Assembly: GCA_003024785.1 (NCBI GenBank)
Contig: PUQB01000005.1
Span: forward strand, 1,314,717 to 1,378,716
Length of the DNA stretch: 64,000 nt
Source of the DNA: Selaginella tamariscina
Lineage: Eukaryota; Streptophyta; Lycopodiopsida; Selaginellales; Selaginellaceae
Reading direction: 5' to 3'
Shown: one piece after another, positions 23,131 to 35,078 of the stretch
How positions within the stretch are numbered: position 1 is the stretch's first letter
Layout: each line of letters begins with the position of its first letter
Program-made: the position numbers and the translations under genes
The notes under the pieces: model-generated
What the model was told of the DNA's origin: nothing
Seen by the model: only the letters and a program-made list of their open reading frames with translations
Database searches by the model: none

Positions 23131-26100
23131 AGCATAAGAGTTTGCTTTAATGTCTACAGATAGAAACACGAAACAATATGCTGGAGATGCAAGTTCAAAA
23201 CAATGCTGCTCTTGTTGAAGAGTTAAATAAGCTTTTGGAAAGATTACGAGTTCCTCAGCAGGTACTTTATTAAATACGAGTGTGTGTGTGTGAAATTCTA
23301 AAGTATTTTCCAGTATGCAACACTTCTGACTACTGGAACATTTGATGAATCACGAATGCCTCAAAACGTTGATGCTTGCGATTGGCTGGCTGGAGCAATT
23401 CGTGGACTGGAGCCGCCACTTATGGATCCAGCTTATGTGAACATGCGTGCGGTAACTCTCTCTCTCTGGGCGAGCGAGCATGTGTGTGTGTTTGTGCGTC
23501 ACTTAAGGCGAGATACGTCATCTGCACATGCACACACACACAGAATACATTATATATGTAACAGTATGTAATTATACAATAACGATAGAATCTGTACAAC
23601 TATGATAAACAATGGTGTGTGTTACATATATCTTGCGTATATTGCAGGTGAAAGACAAGAAAGCCGAGCTTGAGAAGTTAAAGGCGACTTTTGTACGTCG
23701 TGCTTCTGAATTCTTAAGGAACTACTTCTCCAGTTTAGTCGATTTCATGATTAGCGACAAGACATATTTCTCTCAAGTAAGACTGTTTTTAAGTTATACG
23801 TTCCATATCTGTCTCCTATTTGTGATTATCAGTTATAATATTTACTCATTGCTTGCTTTCCCTATTTCCTCCTCTTCTTTGTGTTCTTGTCCTTCACTTC
23901 TTATTTATTTGTATGCAGAGAGGTCAGTTAAAGAGACCAGATCATGCTGATCTAAGATTCAAATGCAGAACTTATGCGCGATTATTGCAGCACTTAAAGG
24001 TATGCAGATAATAATTAGTGTAACTTAATGGAAGAAAATATAATATTGAATTATTTAACCGAAGTTTCCTGTAATATCAGAATCTTGACAAGAACTCATT
24101 GGGACCTTTGAGGAAGGCCTACTGTCAGTCTTTAAACCTGCTATTAAGACGAGAGGTAAGCATTTTCATACTCGAAGTCAATTTTATTGATAAATCCTAA
24201 ATAATCATACGTACATGAAGTTAATGAAAGCATGATCGAAAGGCTTGAATAAATTGATTTTTCTATAGGCTCGTGAATTTGCAATTGAACTTCGTGCAAG
24301 TACAAAAGTATTAAGAAGTTCCCTTGTTTGGATGGATAATGCTGCTGCAGGTACGGGGCCTTCAGGAGCCGTAGCTGATACTTCTAATGTATCCGAAGCA
24401 TATGCAAAGATGCTCCGTATATTTATACCCCTTCTCGTTGACGAGGTTTGTGCACTTGGTATTTTCATCAGTATAAAAGACATTGATGTCTATGCATCTT
24501 GTTATGTTTACATGATGTATCATATAAGTTGTCAACATTGTGTGTTTCTGTGCAGAGTGCGTTTTTTGCATCGTTCATGTGTTACGATGTTTACCATTAG
24601 CTCCTCCCAAATCTGGGGATGAGAAGGGTGGAGATGATGACGACAACGACGACGATATTAGTCCTTTGGTGATTATTATCTTTCTGGTTTTAACATGTTA
24701 TTAATTTTTCTGCGTTTTCTGTCTCAGGACCTCGATGGTTCAGACGCAAAGCCAAGTAAGTTTTTAATTCATCTGGGTTTACATATATTTGCACAACGCT
24801 ATACGGAATAACTCGTAAACACATGCAATCCTTATCTTTTCTCTCTCTTTCTCCCTCCCTCCCTGTCCCTCCCTCTTATAGTAACGTTTGCTTCTTGCAG
24901 CGGAGCAAAATGCTGCGGAACTCGAAGCACTGAACCAAGCTCTTCAGGAACTTCTTGATGGTATTCAGGTAATATTTTTCCTCTCGCAAGTTTCTACATT
25001 GCAATTTATTTCTTCTAATATAAGAGTATGCATATCGTTTACTAAACAGGAGGATTTCTATGCGGTTGTGGATTGGGCTTATAAAGTAGACCCTTTGCGG
25101 TGTATCACAATGCAAGGAATGACTGAAAGGTATCTTTCCAGTCATAAAGCAGATGCTGCTGGTTTTGTACGCAAATTGTTGGCCGACTTGCAAACTAGAA
25201 TCAGCAACCAATTTAATAAGGTGAACCACGTGTGTGTGCATATACATATTATGATTTGCAGTTCACTAAAGATATCAATATATGTGCGTAGAGATTATTC
25301 ATTTGTTTTATATAATATTCGTGTTATGTGTGGGTTAAACTACATTGCTTTATGCAGGTAAATCTCAGTTATTGACAATCAAATAGTTTTATCTGTTAAA
25401 TTCTTTCTTATTACAGTTTATCGATGAGGTTTGCCATCAAATAGAAAAACATGATCGCAACGTGAAACAAGTTGGCGTCCTCTCGTATATTCCAAGGTAG
25501 GTATGTTATAATTAACGCAAGTAATATTTGTATATTTATACATTCGCACAATATTGGATTGTTATTAAGCGTTGTGGATCTTTTCAGATTTGCAGCTTTA
25601 GCAACACGAATGGAGGGACTTGTACAAGGAACGTCTAGAGATATGGTCGATCTTGCTTACACAAAGCTTGTGAGTTACTTGTTAACCAATAACTCCTTGT
25701 TTGGTATATAACATACCGTATTTGTGCTTATCCTCCAGGTGGGAACAATGTTTTCTGTGTTGGAGCGTATAGCACAAAATGATCCAAAGTATGCTGATGT
25801 TTTACTTCTTGAAAACTATGCAAGTTTTCAGAACAGGTATAGTTTGCTCCATTCTGCTTTAAATCGTATTAGGCCCATTCTACACTCGCGCGCGCGCGCG
25901 CACACACACACAGGCATATGGTTGTGAGATATTTATCATACATGTGTGCTTTATGGCAGTATGTTTGATCTGGCAAACATGACCAACGTTGGCCCGATTT
26001 TATCAACAAGCGAGTGAAGCGTATGAGCAAGCGTGCACTCGTTACGTGAACTCCATCATCAACACGGTACGCCAGAATGTTCTTATATCATGTTCTTAGT

Positions 26101-26502
26101 TTTTTTCTTGCAGCAATTCGAAAAGCTTTTCCAGTTTGCTCAGAGGGTAGAGAATCTGTTGTATACTATCACTCCAGAGGAGGTATAATATAGTTTATTT
26201 TAATCTTTAATGCTTATTGAATAGCTGCCTTTTCTTTTCAGGTTCCTTTCCAATTGGGTGTTTCAAAGAACGAGCTTAGGAAAGTGTTGAAAGCCAGCTT
26301 ATCAGGGGTACGTCACACACACACACACAAGTTTTAATTCATACAAATATACCATTCATATGCGAGAATGTCACACGAAAAAGAGATTAAGAAGGTTCAA
26401 CTTATCACAGGTTGAGAGGTCCTTACAGGCAATGTACAAGAAAATGCAGAAGAATTTGACTTCAGAAGAGCTGTTACCGAATCTCTGGGACAGATGCAAG
26501 GT

Positions 26503-26568
<66 letters not shown>

Positions 26569-26724
26569 AAGCCCCTAGTCCAAATTCTGATATATATGTT
26601 TTGAGTACAGATTGAGTTTGTTGACAAATATGAGAGTTTTGAAGCGCTTATACAAAAGTGTTATTCAACGGAGACTCTGAGCCCATCGTCTGCAGAAATG
26701 AGGGAGCTTTTTAAAGCAGTTTGA
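21415..26724 (+). CDS. SEC3: Exocyst complex component SEC3
   Basis: A many-exon gene from ATG 21415 ([20 protein letters not shown]) to TGA 26722-26724. It shows the N-terminal PH-like domain ([62 protein letters not shown]), the [20 protein letters not shown] region, [40 protein letters not shown], the coiled coil [70 protein letters not shown], and the terminal KLQKNL-type helix with [11 protein letters not shown]-like text. SEC3 is a landmark subunit of the exocyst, which tethers secretory vesicles to the plasma membrane. The first long intron (21732-22030) uses a GC donor. Frame breaks occur near 24591 ([17 protein letters not shown]) and 25985 ([19 protein letters not shown]). The acidic [10 protein letters not shown] linker is conserved. 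Confidence 0.92.
21737..22037. repeat. 152-bp tandem duplication inside SEC3 intron, spanning a splice acceptor
   Basis: TTACATTCTAGATGCTCATG begins at 21737 and again at 21889, and the two copies run nearly identical through the polypyrimidine tract and the TGTGGCAG/ACTGCTAA acceptor-exon start. The duplication therefore doubles the 3' splice site. Only the downstream acceptor (22030) leads into [10 protein letters not shown]. Confidence 0.85.
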
Positions 26725-26795
26725 TTCGTTTGTAAATTCACAAAGTATAAAAGAATTTGAAATTGATGCATTAGGGTTTAGGGTTCTTGCAAGAG

Positions 26796-28126
26796 ATGGT
26801 AATGGCGACGATGTTCATGCTGCTACTTCTTCATCCTCATCTGGTAAGCCATAAGAAAGCATCCGGATTCTTCCTGATGAAGAGATTTAAATCTACAGGC
26901 CCTTTCCTGCGCGACAAAGAAGACAATCTCCTGGGTAATCTCTCTCTTCTCTCTCTTCTGCATGATATACATCCGCGGTTTTGCAGGTTTAGAATTTCCA
27001 CAATCTGTGTACACATTTTCAATGGAGGCAATGGAGCCAGAGTGCAAGGAAGCTTGCCGCATTCTCCTGTACGCCACTAATGACGGTCCTGCTTATGCTA
27101 ATCACAGCTTAATCCAGGAGTTAACCCCAAGCCCTACTCTTGTCTTCACAAGCCTGGAAGCCGGTTCATACCATCTCCGGATCAACTGTTCTGATTCTCT
27201 CGTGGGTACGTTTTAACACACATGTCGAGGATATGTGGACATGCTTGCGGTGGTGACGAAGAGTGTGTAACATAACAAGTCATGAATAAATGACTCAATA
27301 TGCATTCTATGTATACTTGACAAAGAAATGTTCATATACTTTGACAGCTCAGTGTTCTTAATCTTGTTCTTCGTTTTCTCTCTCTCCTATCATTGTACGT
27401 TTGCATACTCATATACATATAGGCACATCGAAATTCACGTGCATAACTGATTATCGCATTCATACGGATCATGAACCTTTATATAATGGAGTGATAAGTT
27501 CCAGGAATGAAATATTCTTACAATCTGCTGTTTGGATAGAAAAGTTTAAACTATTTCTAAAATATTACGGTAAAGAATGTGGCTTATCCCGATTATACCA
27601 GCATGTATATATAGTATACACTATGAAAGAAGGGGCTTGTCCAAGTGAACTCCTTCCTTATGTATATACTGAAATACATATTGTCCTCCAGTTCGAGGAT
27701 AACGCGATAAGTTCTGCATTTATTTTTTGTATTCATATATGCATTGGAGTATCGTGTTTTCCTGCACATAGTCACATTGGATGGATTACAACTGTTTTAT
27801 ATCATCCTTTTTGCAGCGTGTCGGGTAGAACCACCGGCTGTGGACTTCCAGGTCGAGTATGAAACACCAGCTCGTGTCATTTCTGTCGGCAGCATCAAAG
27901 TATCCAAAGGAATATGACAGAACATCTTACCGAATCGCCGCGTCCATGGTGTGTAGATCCATGGAAAGCTGTAGTAATTCCTGCCATCCTCCTCACTGGT
28001 CTCAGACTAATCTCATCTCTTACCAGAGGTATGTGTTTTATATTGCTATATACGTATCTATACTGTTTGACTTATATATTTAATTTTTCATTCATGGATC
28101 TGGTAAAAGAGAGCAGACGTGGCTAG
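26796..28126 (+). CDS. Unrecognised membrane-anchored protein with secreted N-terminal part
   Basis: ATG 26796 opens a hydrophobic start (MVMATMFMLLLLHPHL), exon 1 ends at 26934, exon 2 is 26987-27205, and later exons follow a long intron and end at TAG 28124-28126. The predicted luminal or extracellular part reads [20 protein letters not shown] and [20 protein letters not shown] with several Cys residues, then PTLVFTSLEAGSYHLRINC, then VEPPAVDFQVEYETPARVIS. Near the C-terminus is one transmembrane helix, WKAVVIPAILLTGLRLISSL, with a short basic tail (ESRRG). A signal peptide plus C-terminal anchor suggests a type I ER or cell-surface protein. I do not recognise the family. One frame break lies near 27905 (KVSK / RNMTEHLTESPRPW). 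Decayed inverted copies of this gene lie at 31669-32400. Confidence 0.6.
27206..27816. repeat. Long intron whose sequence recurs at 31.7 kb and 42.5 kb
   Basis: This intron is about 610 bp, against 50-110 bp for its neighbours. The part around 27470-27790 reappears inverted at about 31690-31960 and again, more diverged, inverted at about 42480-42690 (shared features: a stretch matching GAGGACAATATGTATTT on the opposite strand and the AAGGGGCTTGTCCAAGTGAA region). It is either an inserted element or part of larger gene-block duplications. Confidence 0.6.
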
Positions 28127-28257
28127 CCGCAAACAGCAGCAGCTGTCAGGATAGGAATGTTTTGGTGATAAACCAGGTGTTTTTATTAGATGCTAATACT
28201 TGTTAGCTGCATTTATATGGGGGCCATGAGAACACAATAACCTTTGAAGGACTCTAA

Positions 28258-28789
28258 ATGGAAGTAGTACTTGGATCAATAAGTTGCAACTCTATGTAGC
28301 TCTTGTGATTATGCAACTTAGTTTTGCTGAGTTTGAGATTCTTACAAGGAATCTACTAGTTGGTGGGTTTAGTCCCTCTGTGTTTCCTGTTTACAGAAAC
28401 GCAATTGCTTTCTTGCTCTAGCTCCAGTTGCTTACTTCCTTGAGAGGTTCGCTCTCGCTCCCTTCTCTCTCTCTCATGATTTATGTGCAGAGAAAATCGC
28501 CCTAAGCTGGAAACTCATCATCTCCCAGTGCTTCTCGCTCTTGGAATTGGGTATGTTATATGTAGATATGTGCACTCTATTTGCGTGAGTGTGTATGCAT
28601 GTGTACACGTCTAATATATGTTTTCTTTTTTCCTAAAGCTGGGTGATGAATGTGGGTTATTTGTAGGATTTTTTGCAACCAGATCACTTATGTATTAGGA
28701 CATTGGTATACATCAGCTTCCTTTACATCAGCCTATAGAAATTCACTGCCTGTTTTCGCATTTCTTCTGGCTTATTTTATGGGGTAACC

Positions 28790-28838
<49 letters not shown>

Positions 28839-29839
28839 CACACACGTGATTGAGACTTGTATGTGCTACAGGATTGAGAAGCTAAGCATAAGCAAACGTG
28901 AAGGTCAAGCAAAGCTTATGGCAACGGGCTTAGGGGTAGGTGGTGCAACTATCATGGTGCTTTACCGAGGCCCGCAAGTAGTAGAACCATGCCCTGGAAA
29001 TCATTTGAAATTGCTTGGCACCTGGCACCTTGGTGTTTTGATTCTAACTGTTTCAAACATCACCTTTGCCTTCTTTCTAATTGTACAGGTAATGTGTGTC
29101 TCTATATTTAAACATATGCATGTGAGTTTGTTGTTTATGTGTATTTGTAAACAGGCAAAGTTTATGAAGACTTATAGCAACACAATATCGATAGGCATTG
29201 GATGTGTGGAGCTTGCTCTTGATACCCAGCTTTCAAGATGGACATTGAATTCTGCTTCTGTTGCTTTTGCAGTAGTATATGCGGTACATAGATATATCAT
29301 CTAAGGTGTAGAGCTGCCTGTATGTTTGTGTGCACACATGTCCATTGAGAGAGAGCATAACAAGATTGTTTGTGTACATTCATATATTGACATCCACATG
29401 CATATATATGTGTGCGCAGACATACACATACATAAGTAGCATGTATTTGCAGGGTTTGGTAGCATCAGGACTCGTATCGGCAATTCAATCTTGGGGAATC
29501 AAAAGAGGTGGCCCCGTAATCGTAGCCGCAACCCAGCCATTAGAGACTGTTGCTGTTGCAGTTCTAAGTTTTATTTTTCTCAGGAGGGCTTTAATCTTGG
29601 AAGGTTCTCTATTTTTATTTATTTATTTTGAGATTAATATTGTTTGCAGTTTGATAGGTGCTCTAATAGTTATCGCTGGATTGTATTTTCTTATCTGGAG
29701 CCAGTCGAGGGAAAACAATCTAAAGGACTTGACATCGTTGAAACAGCCCCTACTAGTCATTGTACGTACATAAATACATATATTAAGTACCCAAGAGCAT
29801 GCTGTGACAAGCGGGGTTTTGCAGAATGACGCCGCATAA
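28258..29839 (+). pseudogene. WAT1-related (EamA/DMT) transporter, frame-broken copy
   Basis: Blocks in order are LQLYVALVIMQLSFAEFEIL, RNLLVGGFSPSVFPVYRNAI, SAYRNSLPVFAFLLAYFMG-like text, KLSISKREGQAKLMATGLGV, GGATIMVLYRGPQVVEP, ILTVSNITFAFFLIVQ, GLVASGLVSAIQSWGIKRGG, AATQPLETVAVAVLSFIFL, LIVIAGLYFLIWSQSRENN and a short tail ending NDAA. These match plant WAT1-related proteins, 10-helix exporters of the drug/metabolite family related to the vacuolar auxin transporter WAT1. The frame is lost near 28290, near 28410 (an early TAG after NAIAFLL) and elsewhere. A better-preserved paralogue is on the minus strand at 40152-42101. Confidence 0.7.
28789..28846. repeat. Compound C(n)(TC)n(AC)n microsatellite
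   Basis: Twelve C residues lead into (TC)n and then (AC)n, inside an intron of the WAT1-type copy. The homopolymer is a likely spot for length error. Confidence 0.9.
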
Positions 29840-30807
29840 AAGTATTGTCTTCTAACTGCGAGTTTCTTATTTTACATAACTTTTCTATGAATTATTTTAA
29901 ACATTGTTAAGGGTCTGCTGGGTTATGCTTCTTCACGTACTCAATGTGGGCACGCTCCATGAGGTGTGTTACGTACATATGCAGTCTCTTAATATTTACA
30001 ACTAACATAATAACTAATAATTTACTCGTTTTTGAACAAATAAAATAAACTTTTATAATTACATCATTACACGCGTGTGTTATATACATATATCGGGTGC
30101 TAATGATGTATTACACCTGTGTACATAATTTTCCAAGTTATATAATCGTTATGCTTATATAGTTTTTTTGTTTCTCAAGAAAAACTATATATGTACTCAG
30201 TTAATATTTATAACTAATAAAACTAACATAATGATTAGTTATCTTAATTGTTTATAAACACATACAAATATAAAATAATTGTTATTTCTTGATTATTTAT
30301 AGTTCAAATATTATGTATTATCAATAATGATGTTTACATAAATATATATTAGTTAACGCATATATTTTTTGTTTTGTTTGTTTTAGTTTATGGGTTCCTT
30401 ATTTATTAATTTATTGAGATACCTATACCTAAAGAATCTAAATTAGTTCTTTAATAAAATAATTGATTTAAATTCCTAGGTATATAATAATGTATGTGAT
30501 AAGAGTCGTGAATAATATATAATGTCCAGTACTACGCTGGTAATTCTATATGAGTTCTGGTCATGCAAGATGTTAAACAGGTTTCTTCTTCGTTTTTAAG
30601 TAAGATAAGTAAAACTCCCTTAAGTAATATATATTCATATAATTTAAGATATATTTTAAGAAAGAAATCGTATAAATGATCTGGTGTCACTGTAATAATT
30701 GTATTACCAGTTCAATATTTAAACAATGTTACTTAGAGTTTCCTAACGGCAGTGTAGGAATTATATACACTACAGCGTAAACATAAAAACACTCTTCTCC
30801 TTTTGAG
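29840..30807. other. AT-rich intergenic repeat, no gene
   Basis: No supported ORF. Much of 30150-30780 matches 35650-36300: shared TTAATTGTTTATAAACACATACAAATATAAAA-type text and the TTTCCTAA(CGG)CAGTGTAGGAAT / ACACTACAGCGT region. This shows that the duplication behind the phosphate acetyltransferase copy extends into flanking non-coding DNA. Confidence 0.6.
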
Positions 30808-31207
30808 CAGTGGTAGCTATGGTGGCGATAATGTCTTTCACAGTGCACCCTCTGCTCAAATCGTTCACAACTCCTGAAGAACCGGACCTATGGCCAGATA
30901 TGATTGCAACAGTTTGCTCGCGTTCAAATCCGGGAACACAAAAACGTTGACCACATGTACATTAATAACCTACTTTTCCAGCACCTTTCCCCTTGAGTTG
31001 CATCATACTGCAAAGTAACAATAACAAATAAATGTTCAATAGACATAAGAAATACAACTCAGATTACCTGAAGTGGCCCCTCGACCAACAACTTTGGTCT
31101 CTTGGATTTCACAATACAGACTGCATCCGCTATCTTTTGTATAAGTGTTTCCTAAGGTACCATCAAGGTAGGTGTATGTGTGTGTGACACGCGCGCGCAC
31201 ACAGTGT

Positions 31208-31241
<34 letters not shown>

Positions 31242-31668
31242 AAAGAGAGACCTTGGTTGGAATTTCCAGTCGCATAAGACAGTAAAGCAACACGGGGTTC
31301 GATTCCAAATGCAATAGCTGTGTCAGCCGATGCAATAGCAATTGCAATTGTTGCAAGCTCCTCAGAAGATGGGATTGCAACATCGCCATAGACGACAACT
31401 TTATCAGGTAAACACATAAAGAACACACTGGAAACTATAGAGGTACTACCTTCTGTACATTATATGAAATATAGATGTGGTAAGATCACAATCAGTAAAG
31501 CCCAGTACATAAGCATATATAGAGATAGATCCAAATTACTACTAGCAAATACATCATTCTAAAGTAATTATTACACACACACACACACACACATGCCGAC
31601 CTTAATGACCTGCAAAGCAGGACGAACAGTAGTATGCACAGCACCAGAAATCATTCCATCTGCATCTC
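30808..31668 (-). pseudogene. Truncated copy of the 3' half of phosphate acetyltransferase
   Basis: The minus strand carries [38 protein letters not shown] and [20 protein letters not shown], followed by decayed equivalents of the last exons (AGTGCACCCTCTGCTCA, shared with 36430-36450). It is nearly identical in wording to 36395-37400 but has deletions, for example loss of the NP codons before PSSEE and of the [11 protein letters not shown] block. The copy stops abruptly at about 31668, where the decayed copy of the 26.8-28.1 kb gene begins. Confidence 0.8.
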
Positions 31669-32400
31669 CAATGCATATATGAATACAAAAAAAATAAATG
31701 CAGAACTTATCGCGTTATCCTAGAACTGGAGGACAATATGTATTTCAGTATATATATATATAAGGTAAGGAGTTCACTTGCACAAGCTCCTTCTCTAGTT
31801 TCATAGTGTATACTATATATACATGCTGGTATAAATCGGGATAAGCCATAGAAATAGTTTAAAATTTTCTAAAGCTTAAGCGACTTTGACAGCCTATCCA
31901 AACAGCAGATTGTATGAATATTTCATTCCTGGAACTTATCACTCCATTATTATATAAAGGTGCATGATATGAGTGCGATATAATCAGTTATGCACGTGAA
32001 TTTCGATGTCCCTATATGTATATGAGTATGCAAACGTACAATGCGGAGAGAGAGATGTATATAGAAAACAAAGAACAAGATTAAGAACACTGAGCTGCTC
32101 TTAGTTTCAAAGTATATGAACATTTCTTTGTCATAGAATGCATATTGAGTCATTTATTCATGACTTGTTATGTATACGCACACTCTTCGTCAACTGCAAG
32201 CTATCATCTACATACAAACACTCTCTGTGTGTTAAAACGTATCACAGCTTAAAACCCCAAGCCCTACTTTTGTCTTCACAACCCTCACTGGTCGCGTACA
32301 GGAGAATGCGGCAAGCTTAACCTTGCACTCTGGCTCCATTGCCTCCCACGGATTGTGGAAATTCTAAACCTGCAAAACCACGGATGTATATCATGCAATA
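31669..32400 (-). pseudogene. Inverted decayed copy of the 26.8-28.1 kb membrane-protein gene
   Basis: Read on the minus strand, 32400-32280 matches exon 2 of the plus-strand gene (ATACATCCGTGGTTTTGCAG/GTTTAGAATTTCCACAATCC), and 32240-31690 matches its long intron. Exonic parts have lost bases, for example the segment between CGCATTCTCCTGTACG and CCCAAGCCCTAC is collapsed. No reading frame survives. Confidence 0.8.
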
Positions 32401-32700
32401 GAGAAAGAGAGGGAGAGAGGGAGAGAGGGAGAGGGAGAGGGAGAGGGAGAAGCTTGCATCTGTCCCAGAGATTCGGTAACAGCTCTTCTGAAGTTAAATT
32501 CTTGTGCATTTTCTTGTGCATTGCCTGTAAGGACCTCTCAACCTGTGATAAGTTGAACCTTCTTAATCTCTCGTTCGGATGACAAAAGTCGAAACCTTCT
32601 CGAGCGTGATTATATTATTTTTATGAATTAAAACTGCGGTCACATGAGTACGTATTTATATGAATTAAAACTCGTTGTGTGTGTGACGTACCCCAAGCTG
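32400..32700 (-). pseudogene. Inverted scrap of the last SEC3 exons and intron
   Basis: Minus-strand text from about 32580 to 32440 equals SEC3 26390-26500 (AAGAAGGTTCAACTTATCACAGGTTGAGAGGTCC region and [12 protein letters not shown]). About 32700-32630 matches the preceding SEC3 intron with its (CA)n run. A GA-rich tract (32400-32450) replaces the (CT)n intron of the parent. The scrap adjoins the copy of the gene that follows SEC3, so the original gene order is kept. Confidence 0.75.
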
Positions 32701-32811
32701 ACACGACGCAAACACAAGCCGGCCTCTGAACCTGCTGGGCCGGATTTACCATCTTCCTCAGTACGATCGGCACACCCTTTGTAAAATTTGAATTATATTA
32801 GGAAATAACAC

Positions 32812-34412
32812 ACACACACACATGTATACTATAGCTCTGCTCATATGGCCAATGATGAGAAGCTCTCAGACACAAAACAGTTTCTCCACCGTTTTCTTTA
32901 ATGTTTCAGTTGGTGAAAGACTGTCTACACGCACTTCAGTGAAACGATTGGAGAACCAGTCAGTTGTGTATTCCCTGCAGCCAGCCGAGCCGATAAACCA
33001 TTCACAACATCTCCACGCTTTAGACAGCACAAGCGCATTGGCTAAGTTGCTCCACCAGCTCGCCTCACCGCTGCCAACTCGATCAATTCGTCGAGTTCTC
33101 TCTGGGTCCCAATATACAGGTAGCCTGTATCTATCTACACACATAAAACTGATCCATGTGTTTTGTACAAATGTACTCTCTAGAGGAAGGTCGCACATTT
33201 CTAGTACCCAAAGCGTGTACTTTGTTACTCAATGTGTATGTGCATACTGTGCAACTAAACTTTTAAAGTAGACACAACAGGAGCACAGATTCTTCTTCTG
33301 TACGGACGATTCCACAGGCATATTCGGCTTCTCTGGACTCACGACGGTCATTTTTATTTTTTCTTAAGTATTGTTTTTTCGTTCTTTACCTTTTGGATTG
33401 GATACTGCATGAGTCTCCTGGAGCTTTTCTTGCATACACAGGAGCTGCTACTGGCTCTTACGAGAGTATGTCTGATCAATACTGCAGATTCAGAAACCGA
33501 ACTATTGTCTTACAATATGGATATTTTCCAAAGGAGCCGACTTGCTAACTCAGCTATACAATCTGCTACTCGTGCTTCCGAAACTTCCACGCTTTCTAAA
33601 GCGAGTCATATAAAGACTTTGTACGTACGGGCGAACAGAAAGCGTAGCAGGCTCCTGAGAAATGCAATTTTAAGTATACGAATACACCGTACACCCCCAG
33701 ACACAGATCATAGCACATACTTAACAATATGTAACTTACTTAAACATAGAAGACACATGTGACTTATCATATTTACTGCAAAGCAGCTTTAACGGAGACG
33801 AAGAATATTCCGTCAATTTACAGAGCCTTGACGTTGGACTCCCCACGGATATGGAGGGATACGATGGGTGGGATATACGGTCAGACGTACTAACGAGGAT
33901 ACAAGTGGGGCTTTTGTCGCTAAAATGTTATAAGAAGATTGATTCCATTAGAGTTTTGCTTGACGGCAACAAATTTACCCGTGCGTGTACATGTGTTGTA
34001 ACTTTTTCGTGCACATTCCTGTGAAAAGCTGTCAACAAAAAGGTGTTCATGTCGATCATCAAGAGAATATTTATATATATACGTAGGAATTCCGAAAAGG
34101 TTGTGGAGAAAAGCATCGTGAACAAAATACTCACCCTTTTCGAATTATACATATGCGTATGTATGTGATTATACACGCGCTCGCGCGCGTGCGCGTGCAC
34201 ACAAACACACACACACACACACCAACGATTGTGTTAGTGTCTTTAACAGATGCTAGATATCGGCTTGTGAGTGCGTACTCCGTCGGGGAAAATCTTCACC
34301 TCGGGAGCATTACGTGGCCTTGAAACGTTATTATTTCATGGGGACTGGGCTGATCACTGCGCTCTGCTCTCATGTAATCCTGAATACGCATCACTCACCC
34401 AGGCACACACAC
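32812..34412 (+). pseudogene. Decayed partial copy of the GCP5-like gene
   Basis: The segment follows 15040-18200 of the GCP5-like gene in order but with dozens of small deletions. VKRLENQSVVYSLQPAE and STSALAKLLHQLASP match the first exons, SLLELFLHTQELLLALTRVC with LINTADSETELLSYNMDIF matches the middle, and 34210-34400 matches the DARYRLVSGY and LKRYYF exons. Introns are retained, so this is a DNA-level duplicate and not a retrocopy. No long frame remains. Confidence 0.85.
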
Positions 34413-34439
34413 GTGGGGTTTAAATATGATAAGTAGGGC

Positions 34440-35078
34440 ATGACAATTAGAGTTAGTCTACTATTAGCCGTGAAAATCAACAAAGATACGCTGTTCACGA
34501 CGGATAATAAGAAGGTTTTAATGATCCCAAAGCCAGGCTATTTTAACAAGCTTGCTCTTTATGTTAACAGCAATACAGCTCCAGTGTTGGTCCTCGTGGA
34601 CATAATCGATACACTCATTCAAAGGTTGAGTCACCGGGTTAAAAGGATTCTGTGGAGGAGGCAAGACCAAGTGGCTAGAATCAACACTTTTGTTATTGGA
34701 AACACAAACTCGGACATCCCAAGAAGGTGCTCATCTTTTCGGGTCGCTCCTCAACCGAGATTTCCTTGAGGAGGCAGAGGCTTTTAATCAACTCGTGGAG
34801 GATAGAAACTTGTTGGGTGGCATTGTTCTTAAACTTTTTTTTTCCTCAGCAAAGGCAACCTCTCACCTTTGAACAGCCCCTCTACGGCTGGCTGCAACAA
34901 GAAGAGATTCTCGAGGACACATGAAAGGAAAAAGAAACATTTTTGGTAGGTATTGGAGTGGAGAGCTAACGCACGGATCATAACTGCTGGACATGGGAAA
35001 TAAATTCTGGACAAGGAAACAGATGCAGGAACTGAGGGCCCGAAAGCAAAGGAAGCGATCCAGAGCTAAAGCCAATTA
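34440..35078 (+). pseudogene. Unidentified coding-like remnant
   Basis: Three overlapping frames give coding-like text (KKVLMIPKPGYFNKLALYVN, RVKRILWRRQDQVARIN, GSLLNRDFLEEAEAFNQLVE and TFEQPLYGWLQQEEILEDT) that would join only with frame changes. Codon composition resembles exons and unlike the flanking AT-rich DNA. I do not recognise the family. It sits directly after the decayed GCP5 copy and may be another displaced gene piece. Confidence 0.25.

Noticed and set aside
31163-31428. Independent short gene
   Set aside because: It is the decayed duplicate of the PTA exons at 36900-37142.
32812-34412. Processed (retro)copy of the GCP5-like gene
   Set aside because: Introns are retained and there is no poly(A) tract, so this is a DNA-level duplicate.
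34440-35078. Assignment of the coding-like remnant to a known family
   Set aside because: KKVLIFSG-type text suggested a nucleotide-binding enzyme, but no motif holds up in a single frame.
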